A stretch of DNA of 33,289 bases from CAZGVW01 sp964529265 (GTDB lineage: Bacteria; Planctomycetota; Phycisphaerae; Phycisphaerales; UBA1924), in the NCBI GenBank assembly GCA_964529265.1, contig CAZGVW010000227.1:1-33289 (forward strand). The letters are read 5' to 3'. A model generated the notes under the pieces. That model was not told where the DNA came from. It saw only the letters and a program-made list of their open reading frames with translations, and searched no databases. Position 1 is the first letter of the stretch. The number at the start of each line of letters is the position of its first letter. The translations under genes and the position numbers were made by a program. Shown in pieces: positions 7,601 through 14,972 of this stretch.

Positions 7601-8305
7601 GTGCTCTCCGAAGAAGTTCAATCCCTCGTCCGCGCCATTGAAGCCAAGGACATGACCACCGCCGCGCACACCTGGCGCGTCGCGCTCTATGCGCGCACCA
7701 TGGTCGAAGCCTCCGGCTTCGATCACGCCATGGTCGAGCGCGTCACCCAGGCCGCGGCTCTGCACGATGTCGGCAAACTCGATATCCCGGACGCCATCCT
7801 CCAGAAGCCCGGCCCCCTCACGGATGAGGAGTTCGCGATCATCCAGACCCACGCCGATCTCGGCCACAAGCGCCTGCTCTCCCTCGGTGTCACCGATGAC
7901 GTCGCCCTCAACCTCGTGCGCCACCACCACGAGCGCTGGGACGGCCGCGGCTACCCGGATCGCCTCGCCGGCGACGCCATCCCCTTCGGCGCACGCTACT
8001 TCGCCGTCATCGATGCCTTCGACGCCATGACCAGCCTCCGCCCCTATCGCCGCGAAGTCGGCGAAGCCGCGGCGGAGAAGGCCCTCATCGAACTCAAGAA
8101 CGGCGCCGGCACACGCTACTTCCCCCAGGCCGTCGAACTCTTCGAATGGCTCTACCGCGAGGGCCGGTTGACGTGGATCCTCCACCACTTCAACGATGCG
8201 CGCGCCGGCGACCTGCCCGGCTTCAACGGCGCAGCAGCGACGACCGCGCCGGCGGATGCGCCTCCAGCGCCCCCAGCGCCGACACCGACTCCGAACCCGC
8301 AGTAA
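7601..8305 (+). CDS. HD-GYP domain protein, predicted cyclic-di-GMP phosphodiesterase
   Basis: HD-GYP proteins are metal-dependent phosphohydrolases that typically break down cyclic di-GMP. In the 234-residue product: AAHTWRVALYAR (about 21-32), the HD pair in ALHDVGKLDIPD (H55, D56), RHHHERWDGRGYPD with the diagnostic GYP (117-119), then ARYFAVIDAFDAMTSLRPYR (131-150). These are the standard metal and substrate motifs, so it looks active. There is no receiver or sensor domain, so regulation may act through expression or an N-terminal partner. The C-terminus is a Pro/Ala tail of about 25 residues. GTG 7601 is preferred because the 26 extra residues from GTG 7523 are Pro-rich and are encoded across a palindrome and the putative promoter. 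Confidence 0.88.
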   Translation: MLSEEVQSLVRAIEAKDMTTAAHTWRVALYARTMVEASGFDHAMVERVTQAAALHDVGKLDIPDAILQKPGPLTDEEFAIIQTHADLGHKRLLSLGVTDDVALNLVRHHHERWDGRGYPDRLAGDAIPFGARYFAVIDAFDAMTSLRPYRREVGEAAAEKALIELKNGAGTRYFPQAVELFEWLYREGRLTWILHHFNDARAGDLPGFNGAAATTAPADAPPAPPAPTPTPNPQ

Positions 8306-8328
8306 CGCTCCCGCCTCACTTGGGGCGC

Positions 8329-8351
8329 CACTGGTGGCTTGCCCACCAGTG
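8329..8351. terminator. Bidirectional hairpin between convergent genes
   Basis: CACTGGTGG (8329-8337) pairs perfectly with CCACCAGTG (8343-8351) around the loop CTTGC. It lies between the HD-GYP gene and the convergent thioredoxin-like gene and could end both transcripts. It shares the CCACCAG core with the tails of the GGCTC palindromes. No U-tract follows on either strand. Confidence 0.55.
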
Positions 8352-8358
8352 AAAAGAC

Positions 8359-8760
8359 TCACACGCGCTCAATCACCCCCAGCGCCTCCCCATCCGCCTT
8401 GAATAGCGACCTGTCCAGCCCGATCCACCCCGGAATCTCGCGCTTCCGCAGCATCTTCTCCACCGCCGCGGCTGACTCATCCGTCACCGAAATGAACCGC
8501 ACCGGCCGCCCCGCGAACTGCTTCTCCAGTTCCAGCATGTGCGGGAACGACGCCACGCACGGCGCACACCACGTGGCCCAGAAATCCAGCACCACCACGC
8601 TCCCCCGCAACGCCTCCAGCGTCGCCTCCGCCCCCGCCGGCGCCTGAAGCAGCCGCTCAATCCCTGGCTCGGGAGCGGGGTCGTTGAGGTGGAGGGGGGC
8701 GGGGGCGTTGCCGTGCGCGACTGAGGCCGCGACGACAACCAATGTGACGATGCGGTTCAT
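8359..8760 (-). CDS. TlpA-like thioredoxin domain protein, truncated at the C-terminus
   Basis: This is a secreted redoxin of the TlpA type: signal peptide (about 1-17, AHG/NA region), then the active site VLDFWATWCAPC with the CxxC at 65-68. The product then runs SFPHMLELEK through GWIGLDRSLFKADGEALGVIERV and stops at 133 residues. A complete TlpA-like domain would continue with a cis-proline loop and the last two strands, about 40-60 residues more. No continuation was found in the other frames of the 60 nt downstream, where a hairpin and the convergent HD-GYP gene follow. It may be a decayed gene or a genuinely short variant. The start has GGAG about 12 nt upstream. The protease gene upstream on the same strand ends 33 nt away. 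Confidence 0.7.
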   Translation of the reverse strand: MNRIVTLVVVAASVAHGNAPAPLHLNDPAPEPGIERLLQAPAGAEATLEALRGSVVVLDFWATWCAPCVASFPHMLELEKQFAGRPVRFISVTDESAAAVEKMLRKREIPGWIGLDRSLFKADGEALGVIERV

Positions 8761-8792
8761 CGTGGGTCCACTCCACTAGGCGGCGCGTGGCG

Positions 8793-10275
8793 CTAATACG
8801 GAACGACTGTGAAGCCGCCCTGCACGACTGGCCAGAAGCCGTTATCCGAACCCTTGACCTTGCCAGCGTAGACTCCACCGACAAGTGCCGGTTCACCGAG
8901 AGCGCCATTCGAGTAGAGTGGTTCGGAGCATAATATAAGCCGATCGCCGGGCACCATCCGGACAATCTCGAATAGGGTGCCGTCCCGGACCTCGCGTCGC
9001 TCCAGAAACCCGAAGAGCACGACCGCTTGCCCTCTCCGACCAACATCGGAGAATACGCGCTCACAATCGTTAGCCATCACCGTTGCGGTTGCAACCGGAT
9101 CGTCGCAAGTGGCGTCAACAACCCTCCAAATGGCGTCGCGCACCTCGCGGTCAAGGCGCGTTGACTTCGGTTGGCATGCGGCGAACTCTTCTGCGAAACG
9201 CCTCGCCCGCCCAGCAATGGACCTTGAGTTGCCAAACCCTGTGCCGCCACAGATCTTGCATTGATTCTGTGTCTTGCGATCCTTGTAGCCGGCGGGAAAC
9301 CGTGATCGGGATGTCGAGCGCGCGCCTACTCGATCATCACTGCCATCACCCCAGCACGCTGCGCATCGCCTCGCTTGCTCGCACTGTAAGGCAGCCGCGC
9401 TGATCGCTCTCGTATCGGTGCCCCGGGATACTGTGATGCTGGGGATTGGCTCAGTCGGCAGCGGTACTAGGGCGAGTCGCGGCAGGGCCTCAAGACGACT
9501 CGCTCGCGCGTCGGCAACAGCCAGCGGAGTGGAAGCACCGAAGCCACACGGATACGGGGGACGGGCTTCAATGATCTCTCGCACGTGCTTTGCACTGAGC
9601 GCAAAGAACTGGTCATTCCCTTCTGCCGCATGCCACGTGTTGACGCCGACAACTTCACCGGCGGCGCTCACGAGAGGACCGCCGGAGTTCCCGGCGTTGA
9701 TTGGGCAATCGGTCTGAAGCCAGCGTGAGCGCACCGAATATTCAACCGGCAGCCTAAGCGCTTCGGCAATCTCGCCAAACTCCCGCAAAGCATTGACGGT
9801 TCCATGAGTCGCCGTGAAGCCCATGCCCTGTGGATGGCCAAGCGCCCAAACGTCCTCTGCAATCAGCGGTTCGCCTTCTGACAACCGCAGGCTGCTCACG
9901 CTTGCGCCTTCGGGCACATTGACGCGAATAAGAGCGAGATCGTGTTCGGGCCAAACTGACCACGGCTCAATCTCGCTAATCGCCTCGCCTCCTCGCAGAA
10001 TGGCTCTCGCGCGCACCAAAGCCCTCAAGAACATGGCTGTTTGTGATTGCGAAGCCGTCCTCAGAGACAAAGAACCCGGATCCAAGGATGATGGCCTTGG
10101 TGTCGTCGCCGCGAATCAGGAACACACCCGGCCGAAGTCTGGCAACCATTTCGGAGGGTCGTTCTGCTCGCGGTGTTTGCGGCTCGGCCGCGCTCACGCC
10201 AACCAGGGTTAGCGCTGCGATCAGGCTTGCGAAGAGTTCGGTGTTGAATGGACGAAGCACTAGCGTCAAGCCCAT
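8793..10275 (-). pseudogene. Trypsin-like (HtrA-type) serine protease with DnaJ-type zinc motifs, split by a frameshift
   Basis: The N-terminal part reads from ATG 10275: signal peptide ending VGVSAAE, a short linker, then GSGFFVSEDGFAITNSHVLEG with the catalytic His. That frame stops at 9976-9978. The rest continues in the +1 frame: PEHDLALIRV (catalytic Asp), CPINAGNSGGPLV (catalytic Ser near 9686), then about 300 residues to the stop at 8793. Skipping one base around 10000-10010, a GCGCGCGAGA stretch, restores a protein of about 494 residues with a full His-Asp-Ser triad. After the protease domain come two CxxCxGxG motifs, CAACWGDG (about 9342-9365) and CKICGGTG (about 9237-9260), the zinc-binding pattern of DnaJ. 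The C-terminus is of unknown type. All downstream motifs are intact, so the frameshift is recent or a sequencing error. The start is not certain. Confidence 0.75.
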
Positions 10276-10479
10276 TGCGGGTCCCGTCAAGGGTTCTCTA
10301 CGCACGAAGTCGAGTGTCCTACGATACCGTCGCGCTTCCACTGTCTCGCGCAGGTCATAGAAAGCCTCCGCTTCGAAAGACCGCATTATCACTCGGGCCC
10401 GCAACGGTGCGCGGGGAATTACGCCGACTTCCGCCAGTTTCTTGCTCAAGCGGCCCCCTGCTACTCTACCCCTCCCCCC

Positions 10480-11565
10480 ATGACCACCCCCATCTCCATC
10501 TCCTCTCTCTCCAAGCACTATGGCCCCGTCCGGGCCGTGGATGGGGTGTCCCTCAAGGTCGAAAAGGGCCAGCTCTTCTTCATCTTGGGGCCCTCCGGCT
10601 GCGGGAAGACCACGCTCCTCCGCATGATCGCCGGGTTCATCGAGCCCACGGCCGGGGCCATCCGCTTCGGCGAGCGCGAGGTCACGCGGCTGGCCCCCAA
10701 CAAGCGCAACACCGGCATGGTCTTCCAGTCCTATGCCCTCTGGCCCCACATGACCGTCCGCCAGAACGTCGCCTTCGGCCTCTCCGTGCGCAAGGTCCCC
10801 CGCGCCCAGCGAACCGAGCGCGCCATGGCCGCGCTCCGCTCCGTGCAGATGGAGGCCTACGCCGATCGCAAGCCCGGTGAACTCTCCGGCGGCCAGCAGC
10901 AGCGCGTCGCCCTCGCCCGCGCCATGGTCGTCCAGCCGGATGTTCTGCTGCTCGATGAGCCGCTCTCCAACCTCGACGCCAAACTCCGCCTCGAAATGCG
11001 CCACGAAATCAAGCGCATCTGCTCCGAAACCGGCATCACCACCGTCTACGTCACGCACGACCAGAAAGAAGCCCTCTCCATGGCCGATTCCGTCGCCGTG
11101 ATGCGCAACGGCCAGGTGGAGCAGACCGGCCCGCCGCGGGATCTGTACGACCGCCCCGCCTCCCGATTCGTCGCCGAGTTCCTGGGCGAAACCAACTTCA
11201 TCCCAGCCCGCATCGTCGGGCGCGAGAACGGCCGTCTGCGGCTGGAATCCCCCGTCGGCCCCCTGTCGTCCACGTCCTTCGATTCCGCGTCCTTTGGTGA
11301 GTTATCGGACCCGTTGAAACTCACCGAGGTCGTCTGCTCCGTGCGCCCGGAGGCGCTGCGCGTCGCCGGGCCGGAAGAACGCGATAACATCTTGTCGGGC
11401 AACAGATTAGAGTCGATTTACTTGGGCGGCATGGCGCAGCACATCGTCGCCCTCGCGGGCGATCTGCGCCTCAAAGTCGCCGAAATGAACCCCCCACGCG
11501 AGCCCCGAGGCCAAACCCTCCGCGTCGCCGTGAATCCCGCCGACGTCGTCGTGCTCGCGAAGTAA
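10480..11565 (+). CDS. ABC transporter ATP-binding protein, PotA/FbpC/MalK type with TOBE domain
   Basis: This is the cytoplasmic ATPase of an importer for spermidine/putrescine, Fe(III), sugars or phosphonates; the substrate is set by partners that are not here. Seen: Walker A GPSGCGKTT (37-45), Q-loop MVFQSYALWPHMTV (Q83), signature LSGGQQQRVALARA (135-148), Walker B VLLLDEP with E160, D-loop SNLDA, and H-loop THDQ (H193). Residues about 205-235 and 285-361 form the TOBE-type regulatory domain. No permease or binding-protein gene is adjacent, so it is an orphan in this window. The ATG at 10480 has no Shine-Dalgarno; TACTCT (10462-10467) lies 12 nt upstream, a looser fit to the leaderless pattern. 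The protease gene is divergent from it. Confidence 0.92.
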   Translation: MTTPISISSLSKHYGPVRAVDGVSLKVEKGQLFFILGPSGCGKTTLLRMIAGFIEPTAGAIRFGEREVTRLAPNKRNTGMVFQSYALWPHMTVRQNVAFGLSVRKVPRAQRTERAMAALRSVQMEAYADRKPGELSGGQQQRVALARAMVVQPDVLLLDEPLSNLDAKLRLEMRHEIKRICSETGITTVYVTHDQKEALSMADSVAVMRNGQVEQTGPPRDLYDRPASRFVAEFLGETNFIPARIVGRENGRLRLESPVGPLSSTSFDSASFGELSDPLKLTEVVCSVRPEALRVAGPEERDNILSGNRLESIYLGGMAQHIVALAGDLRLKVAEMNPPREPRGQTLRVAVNPADVVVLAK

Positions 11566-11592
11566 GCGCGGTTTTGTCCGGCGTTTTCTCCG

Positions 11593-11634
11593 CTATTGCC
11601 TATTCCCTATTCCCTATTGCCTACTGCCTTCCGC
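11593..11634 (+). repeat. Heptameric tandem repeat (CTATTSC), 5-6 units
   Basis: Consecutive 7-mers starting at 11593 read CTATTGC, CTATTCC, CTATTCC, CTATTGC, CTACTGC, CTTCCGC. The array lies between convergent genes (ABC ATPase and histidine kinase). It is AT-richer than its surroundings and resembles the short tandemly repeated repetitive sequences known from cyanobacteria. A short related stretch in reverse orientation is at 31873-31887. Confidence 0.8.
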
Positions 11635-11635
11635 G

Positions 11636-12502
11636 CTACGCCGCCGCCCCCGCGGCCGCGCCCGACGCGGGCAACGTGATCGTGAACGCCGCGCCCTCGC
11701 CTTGGGCGCTCGTCACGGCAATCTGCCCCCCTGCCGTCTCGACCAGGCGCTTGCAGATCGCGAGCCCCAATCCGGTGCCCGGCGGCGGCAGCGCATTATC
11801 GCGCTTGGCGCGTTCGGCCAACTGGCGGCCGCCGGCCTGCGGGAACGGTTCGAACAGGCGCTCGCGGATGGCGCGGGGAATCCCCGGGCCGTTGTCGGCA
11901 ATGCGGATCTCGACGGCGCGGCCGCCGGCGGGCCCTGGCCCCCCACCACCCGTGTTCCACGTGGAACACCTGGCCTGGATCTGCAGCCGTCCACCCCCCA
12001 CCGATCGCAGCGCCTTCAGCGCGTTCAGCACCAGATTCAGAACCACCTGCTGCAGCGCGCCGGAGGTCATCGCCACGTGGCACCCCGGATCGAGGTTCGT
12101 CGTCACGTCGATGCCATCCGCCTTCGGGTCGCGCGAAAGGCACGCCAGGGACTGTTTTACGACCATGCCGACGTCGGTGACCCCCTGCTGACCCTCGTCG
12201 CGGAACCCCAGGATGACGTTGGCGATCCCCGCCGCGTGCTCCGCACCGGTCAGCGTCACGTTCAGGGCCTTTTCGACCAGTTCGCGATCGTCCGGGCGCG
12301 AGAGGGCCATCCGGGCGTAATTGACCATCGGCGTAAGCAGGTTATTGAACTCGTGCGCGACGGCCATGGCGAAGGCGCCGAGCGCGGCCAGTTTCTGGGC
12401 CTGCTCCAGTTCGCCTTCGACCTCGCCCAGACGCCGCTCGAGTTCGCTCAGGCGTCCGAGCAACTGGTTGCCGTGCAGGTGCGAGCCGTATTCCTTCGAC
12501 AT
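11636..12502 (-). CDS. Soluble histidine kinase (HisKA + HATPase)
   Basis: This two-component sensor kinase has no membrane segment and no recognisable sensory domain. From ATG 12502 the 288-residue product has a coiled-coil (about 12-40), the phosphoacceptor helix AVAHEFNNLLTPM with His50, and the ATPase domain: N-box LNLVLNALKAL (155-165), G1 box DNGPGIP (203-209), F-box LFEPF (216-220) and G2 box GTGLGLAI (242-249). The C-terminus is an Ala-rich tail. No response regulator is nearby. An unusual Trp/Cys-containing loop (178-184) is encoded by a parS-like palindrome at 11953-11968. There is no Shine-Dalgarno at 12502, and an in-frame ATG at 12583 would add 27 residues, so the start is uncertain. 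Confidence 0.87.
   Translation of the reverse strand: MSKEYGSHLHGNQLLGRLSELERRLGEVEGELEQAQKLAALGAFAMAVAHEFNNLLTPMVNYARMALSRPDDRELVEKALNVTLTGAEHAAGIANVILGFRDEGQQGVTDVGMVVKQSLACLSRDPKADGIDVTTNLDPGCHVAMTSGALQQVVLNLVLNALKALRSVGGGRLQIQARCSTWNTGGGGPGPAGGRAVEIRIADNGPGIPRAIRERLFEPFPQAGGRQLAERAKRDNALPPPGTGLGLAICKRLVETAGGQIAVTSAQGEGAAFTITLPASGAAAGAAA
11953..11968. other. parS-like centromere site 1 (inside the kinase gene)
   Basis: The 16-mer TGTTCCACGTGGAACA is a perfect palindrome; with flanks it extends to 18 bp. It differs from the consensus bacterial parS TGTTTCACGTGAAACA at two symmetric positions only. It is 1.3 kb from parB, and parS sites typically lie close to parAB. Confidence 0.82.
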
Positions 12503-12620
12503 CGCTGTCCGCCGCGGGGGTGTTCGGTCATGACTCGCCGCGACCCCGCGGCGAGGGGATATGCCAATCCGAGTTGGCGTCATCGACCGGAAATCCCCGC
12601 CGATCAAGCGCGATTCGGCG

Positions 12621-13139
12621 TCACATGTCCTCGGGATCGGAGATCCAGAGCGGACGTGGCGCCCCCGGGGGGGTCCCCTGAATCGCCTGGCGCGCCTGGA
12701 GCGGCGGCGGGGGGGTGAACTCCCCTGACGCGAGCCACGCCTTGATGCAGCGGGGGCGGATATCGGTTTCGTACACCGCGGCGAGGTCCAGCCACTCGAA
12801 GGCGATTTTCGGCTCGCGGCTCTTGGGTTCATCGGGCCGGAGGCCGGGGGGGAGTTCCACGTGGAACACGAGGTTGAGTTCGTGCCGGGCCTTGCGGCCG
12901 TCGTGGAAACGGGTTTCGGCGATGAGGAGGCAGGGGCCCACGGACGCCTCGACGCCGGTCTCCTCCAGCAGTTCGCGGGCGCAGGCTTCGGTGGCCAGTT
13001 CCTCGGGCTCGACGTGTCCGCCGGGGAGGTAGGCGTACTGGCCCTTGACGCTGCGGCACAGGAGCACTCGACCCTCGCGCAGGGCGAGGGCGCGGGCGAT
13101 GATCTCGATTTCCTCGGGTTTTCGCTTCGATTTGCCCAT
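12621..13139 (-). CDS. Nudix hydrolase, 172 aa
   Basis: Nudix enzymes hydrolyse nucleoside diphosphates linked to another moiety, such as oxidised nucleotides or nucleotide sugars. The Nudix box is perfect at residues 41-63: G-x5-E-x7-REUxEExGU, read as GHVEPEE...ARELLEETGV. The surrounding strands (EIIARALALREGRVLLCRS, YAYLPGG, and a FHVELP strand) fit the fold. The substrate cannot be told. Residues after about 140 are Pro-rich and not part of the domain. There is no Shine-Dalgarno; TATCCT lies 16 nt upstream of the ATG on the minus strand, which could give a leader of about 9 nt. The FHVE strand is encoded by the second parS-like palindrome. The gene is divergent from parB, with starts 89 nt apart. 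Confidence 0.92.
   Translation of the reverse strand: MGKSKRKPEEIEIIARALALREGRVLLCRSVKGQYAYLPGGHVEPEELATEACARELLEETGVEASVGPCLLIAETRFHDGRKARHELNLVFHVELPPGLRPDEPKSREPKIAFEWLDLAAVYETDIRPRCIKAWLASGEFTPPPPLQARQAIQGTPPGAPRPLWISDPEDM
12853..12868. other. parS-like centromere site 2 (inside the Nudix gene)
   Basis: AGTTCCACGTGGAACA carries the same 14-bp palindromic core GTTCCACGTGGAAC as site 1, with one outer base changed. It is 361 bp upstream of the parB start. Two copies so close to parB make chance an unlikely explanation. Confidence 0.78.
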
Positions 13140-13228
13140 TTGGCGAAGGCGGGGGAGGATAACGAGTGCGGCGGTTTGCCGCGGCTGGCCGAAATGAAAC
13201 CAAAGGGGAATGGAGGCCCCGGATCACC

Positions 13229-14218
13229 ATGGCGAAAGAAGCGAGTCGTCCGCGGCGTCTTGGTCGCGGCCTGAGCAGCCTGATGGGCGAGCCTGTGCAG
13301 GTTCACGCCGCGGCGGCGCCGGCACCGGTGGCAACTCCGCAGGCAGCAGGGGGGTTAACGCCCTCATCGATTCCGATGATTTCTGAGCCGGCGACGGGGT
13401 TGCGGCGTCTGCCGGTGGCGGAGATGGCGCCGAGCCGGTTCCAGCCGCGGCGGGAGTTTGATGAAGCGGCGCTGAAGCGGCTGGCGGATTCGATCGGACA
13501 AACGGGGATGATGCAGCCGGTGCTGGTGCGCGCGGGGGCGGCAGGGGGGGCGAAGTGGGAACTGGTGGCGGGGGAGCGGCGGTGGCGCGCGGCGAAGATC
13601 GCGGGACTGGATGTCGTGCCGGCGATCGTGACGGAACTGAGCGATCGCGACGCGGCGGAGTGGTCGATCGTCGAGAACGTGCAGCGCGAGGATCTGACGG
13701 CGATGGAGCGCGCGTGGGCGTTCCGGCGGCTGGGGGAGACGTTCGGGCTGAGTCACGGCGAGATTGCGGCGCGCGTGGCGATTGATCGCTCGAGCGTGGC
13801 GAACTTCGTGCGATTGACGGAGTTGGAGCAGGAAATACAGGATTTGCTTGCATCGGCGCGACTTTCACCGGGTCACGGGAAGGCGCTGCTCGGGATGCCG
13901 GCGGGCGCGGCGCGCATCGGCGCGGCGAAGCGGGCGGCGGAGAGCGGCTGGTCGGTGCGGAAACTGGAGCAACTGGCGAAGAGTGGGGGAGTGGCGGCGC
14001 CGGCGAGCGAGGGCGCGCAGGCTTCGCGCAGCGGTTCGGCGCATGATCGGCGCGAGGCGGCGCGGCAGAGTCTGGAGAAGCGCATCGGCGAGCGGCTGGG
14101 CACGCGCGCGAAGATCACGACGAACGCCGCGGGAACGCGGGGACAGATCCGAGTTGAGTTTTACGATCTGGACCACCTGCAATCGGTGCTTTCGTTGATG
14201 GGCGTGGGCGAGGAGTGA
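13229..14218 (+). CDS. parB: Chromosome partitioning protein ParB
   Basis: ParB is a CTP-dependent clamp that loads at parS and spreads along DNA to guide chromosome segregation with ParA and SMC. In the 329-residue product: the N-terminal RRLGRGLSSLMG (9-20), the ParA-stimulating peptide; the CTP-binding domain with FQPRREFDEAALKRLADSI (71-89), GERRWRA (115-121) and ENVQRED (149-155); the parS-binding helix-turn-helix (about 172-200); a variable linker; and a C-terminal dimerisation domain (about 283-325). ATG 13229 is chosen because the protein then begins like other ParBs and GGAGG (13212-13216) is 12 nt upstream. parA, normally just upstream, is absent here; the Nudix gene occupies that place on the other strand. 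Two parS-like sites lie at 11953 and 12853. Confidence 0.96.
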   Translation: MAKEASRPRRLGRGLSSLMGEPVQVHAAAAPAPVATPQAAGGLTPSSIPMISEPATGLRRLPVAEMAPSRFQPRREFDEAALKRLADSIGQTGMMQPVLVRAGAAGGAKWELVAGERRWRAAKIAGLDVVPAIVTELSDRDAAEWSIVENVQREDLTAMERAWAFRRLGETFGLSHGEIAARVAIDRSSVANFVRLTELEQEIQDLLASARLSPGHGKALLGMPAGAARIGAAKRAAESGWSVRKLEQLAKSGGVAAPASEGAQASRSGSAHDRREAARQSLEKRIGERLGTRAKITTNAAGTRGQIRVEFYDLDHLQSVLSLMGVGEE

Positions 14219-14516
14219 CCAGGCGATTCCTGGGGCGCCTCCTGTTAGTTGGATTTTTCAACTAAGCGCTGGGGTGATCGGGAGGGTTTTCCTCTCGGGG
14301 TTTCCCTCGGGCTTCCCCTCTTGCGGGGGCGTTTTGGCGCGGGTAGTGTGACGATCCAAGCAAACAGGGGATTTCCAACCTCACCCCCACCGCGGCTGGA
14401 AGGTTGGAGAACAAATCGGTCGCTCCGACGTGTCAAGGCAAGAGCCGAGCAATCCCCTGGGCCCGCAAGGCAGAAGCGGCGCCCTGATCGCGCCGCGGTG
14501 AGAGGAAAAGTTTCAT
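14219..14516. other. Non-coding stretch with two inverted repeats between parB and the winged-helix gene
   Basis: Two structures are visible. TTAGTTG (14245-14251)/CAACTAA (14259-14265) encloses a T-rich loop and is strikingly AT-rich for this DNA; it probably ends parB transcription. TCCAACCT (14374-14381)/AGGTTGGA (14401-14408) encloses 19 nt. The second may be part of a long leader for the gene at 14517. No open frame with plausible start signals was found. Confidence 0.5.
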
Positions 14517-14915
14517 ATGAGCAGAGCACGGCTATCGAAGGTTTCGACGACGGACCTGCACAGCGAACTCCGCCGGAGAGCAAAGGGCGTGGACAAGTTG
14601 CGGAGGCGGCGCGAGGCGCTCGCGGCGCAACTGGACGCCATCGACGCTGAACTCTCCGGACTGGGTGTGGCGCTCTCGGGCGGCGGTCGCGGCAGAGGCG
14701 GCCCGCGCAAGCGCCCGAAGAACGAGATGAACCTGGTGGAGGCGCTGCAGAAACTGCTGAGCGGGCGCACGATGAGTGTGACCGACGCTTCAGAGGCTGT
14801 GCAGCGGGCCGGGTACAAGACCAGCGCCGAGAACTTCCGCACGATCGTCAACCAGACGCTCATCAACAGCGGGAAGTTCAAGCGGGTGTCCCGCGGCCAG
14901 TACACGTCGAAGTGA
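14517..14915 (+). CDS. Small coiled-coil plus winged-helix (HARE-HTH-like) protein, 132 aa
   Basis: The N-terminal half (about 12-50) is a basic coiled-coil (ELRRRAKGVDKLRRRREAL). A Gly/Arg-rich linker (54-68, GGGRGRGGPRKRPK) follows. The C-terminal half (71-132) has the pattern of a small winged helix: MNLVEALQKLLSGRTMSVTD, EAVQRAGYKT, FRTIVNQTL, and FKRVSRGQYTSK at the end. This resembles HARE-HTH domains, which are linked to DNA or chromatin binding. A DNA-binding or nucleoid-associated role is inferred from fold resemblance and positive charge, and the position 300 nt after parB adds weak support. The start has GAGAGG upstream at a usable distance. Confidence 0.8.
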   Translation: MSRARLSKVSTTDLHSELRRRAKGVDKLRRRREALAAQLDAIDAELSGLGVALSGGGRGRGGPRKRPKNEMNLVEALQKLLSGRTMSVTDASEAVQRAGYKTSAENFRTIVNQTLINSGKFKRVSRGQYTSK

Positions 14916-14950
14916 TCGCTGGTTCATAGACGCAGATCGGGGGCTGTGGT

Positions 14951-14972
14951 GAGCGGCGCGTAAGGCGCGCTC
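14951..14972. terminator. Bulged hairpin between convergent genes
   Basis: GAGC-G-GCGC (14951-14959) pairs with GCGC-GCTC (14965-14972) with a one-base bulge and a 5-nt loop. It lies between the winged-helix gene and the MFS gene and overlaps the stop codon of the latter. It is a candidate bidirectional terminator without a U-tract. Confidence 0.4.

Noticed and set aside
12072..12081. GCCACGTGGC as a third parS site
   Set aside because: Only the inner 10 bp are palindromic; the conserved outer GTT/AAC arms are missing. The CCCACGTGGG at about 5788 was rejected for the same reason.
11574..12191. Plus-strand frame beginning MSGVFSAIAYSLFPIAYCLP
   Set aside because: The start is only the translation of the heptameric tandem repeat, and the rest is antisense to a clear histidine kinase.
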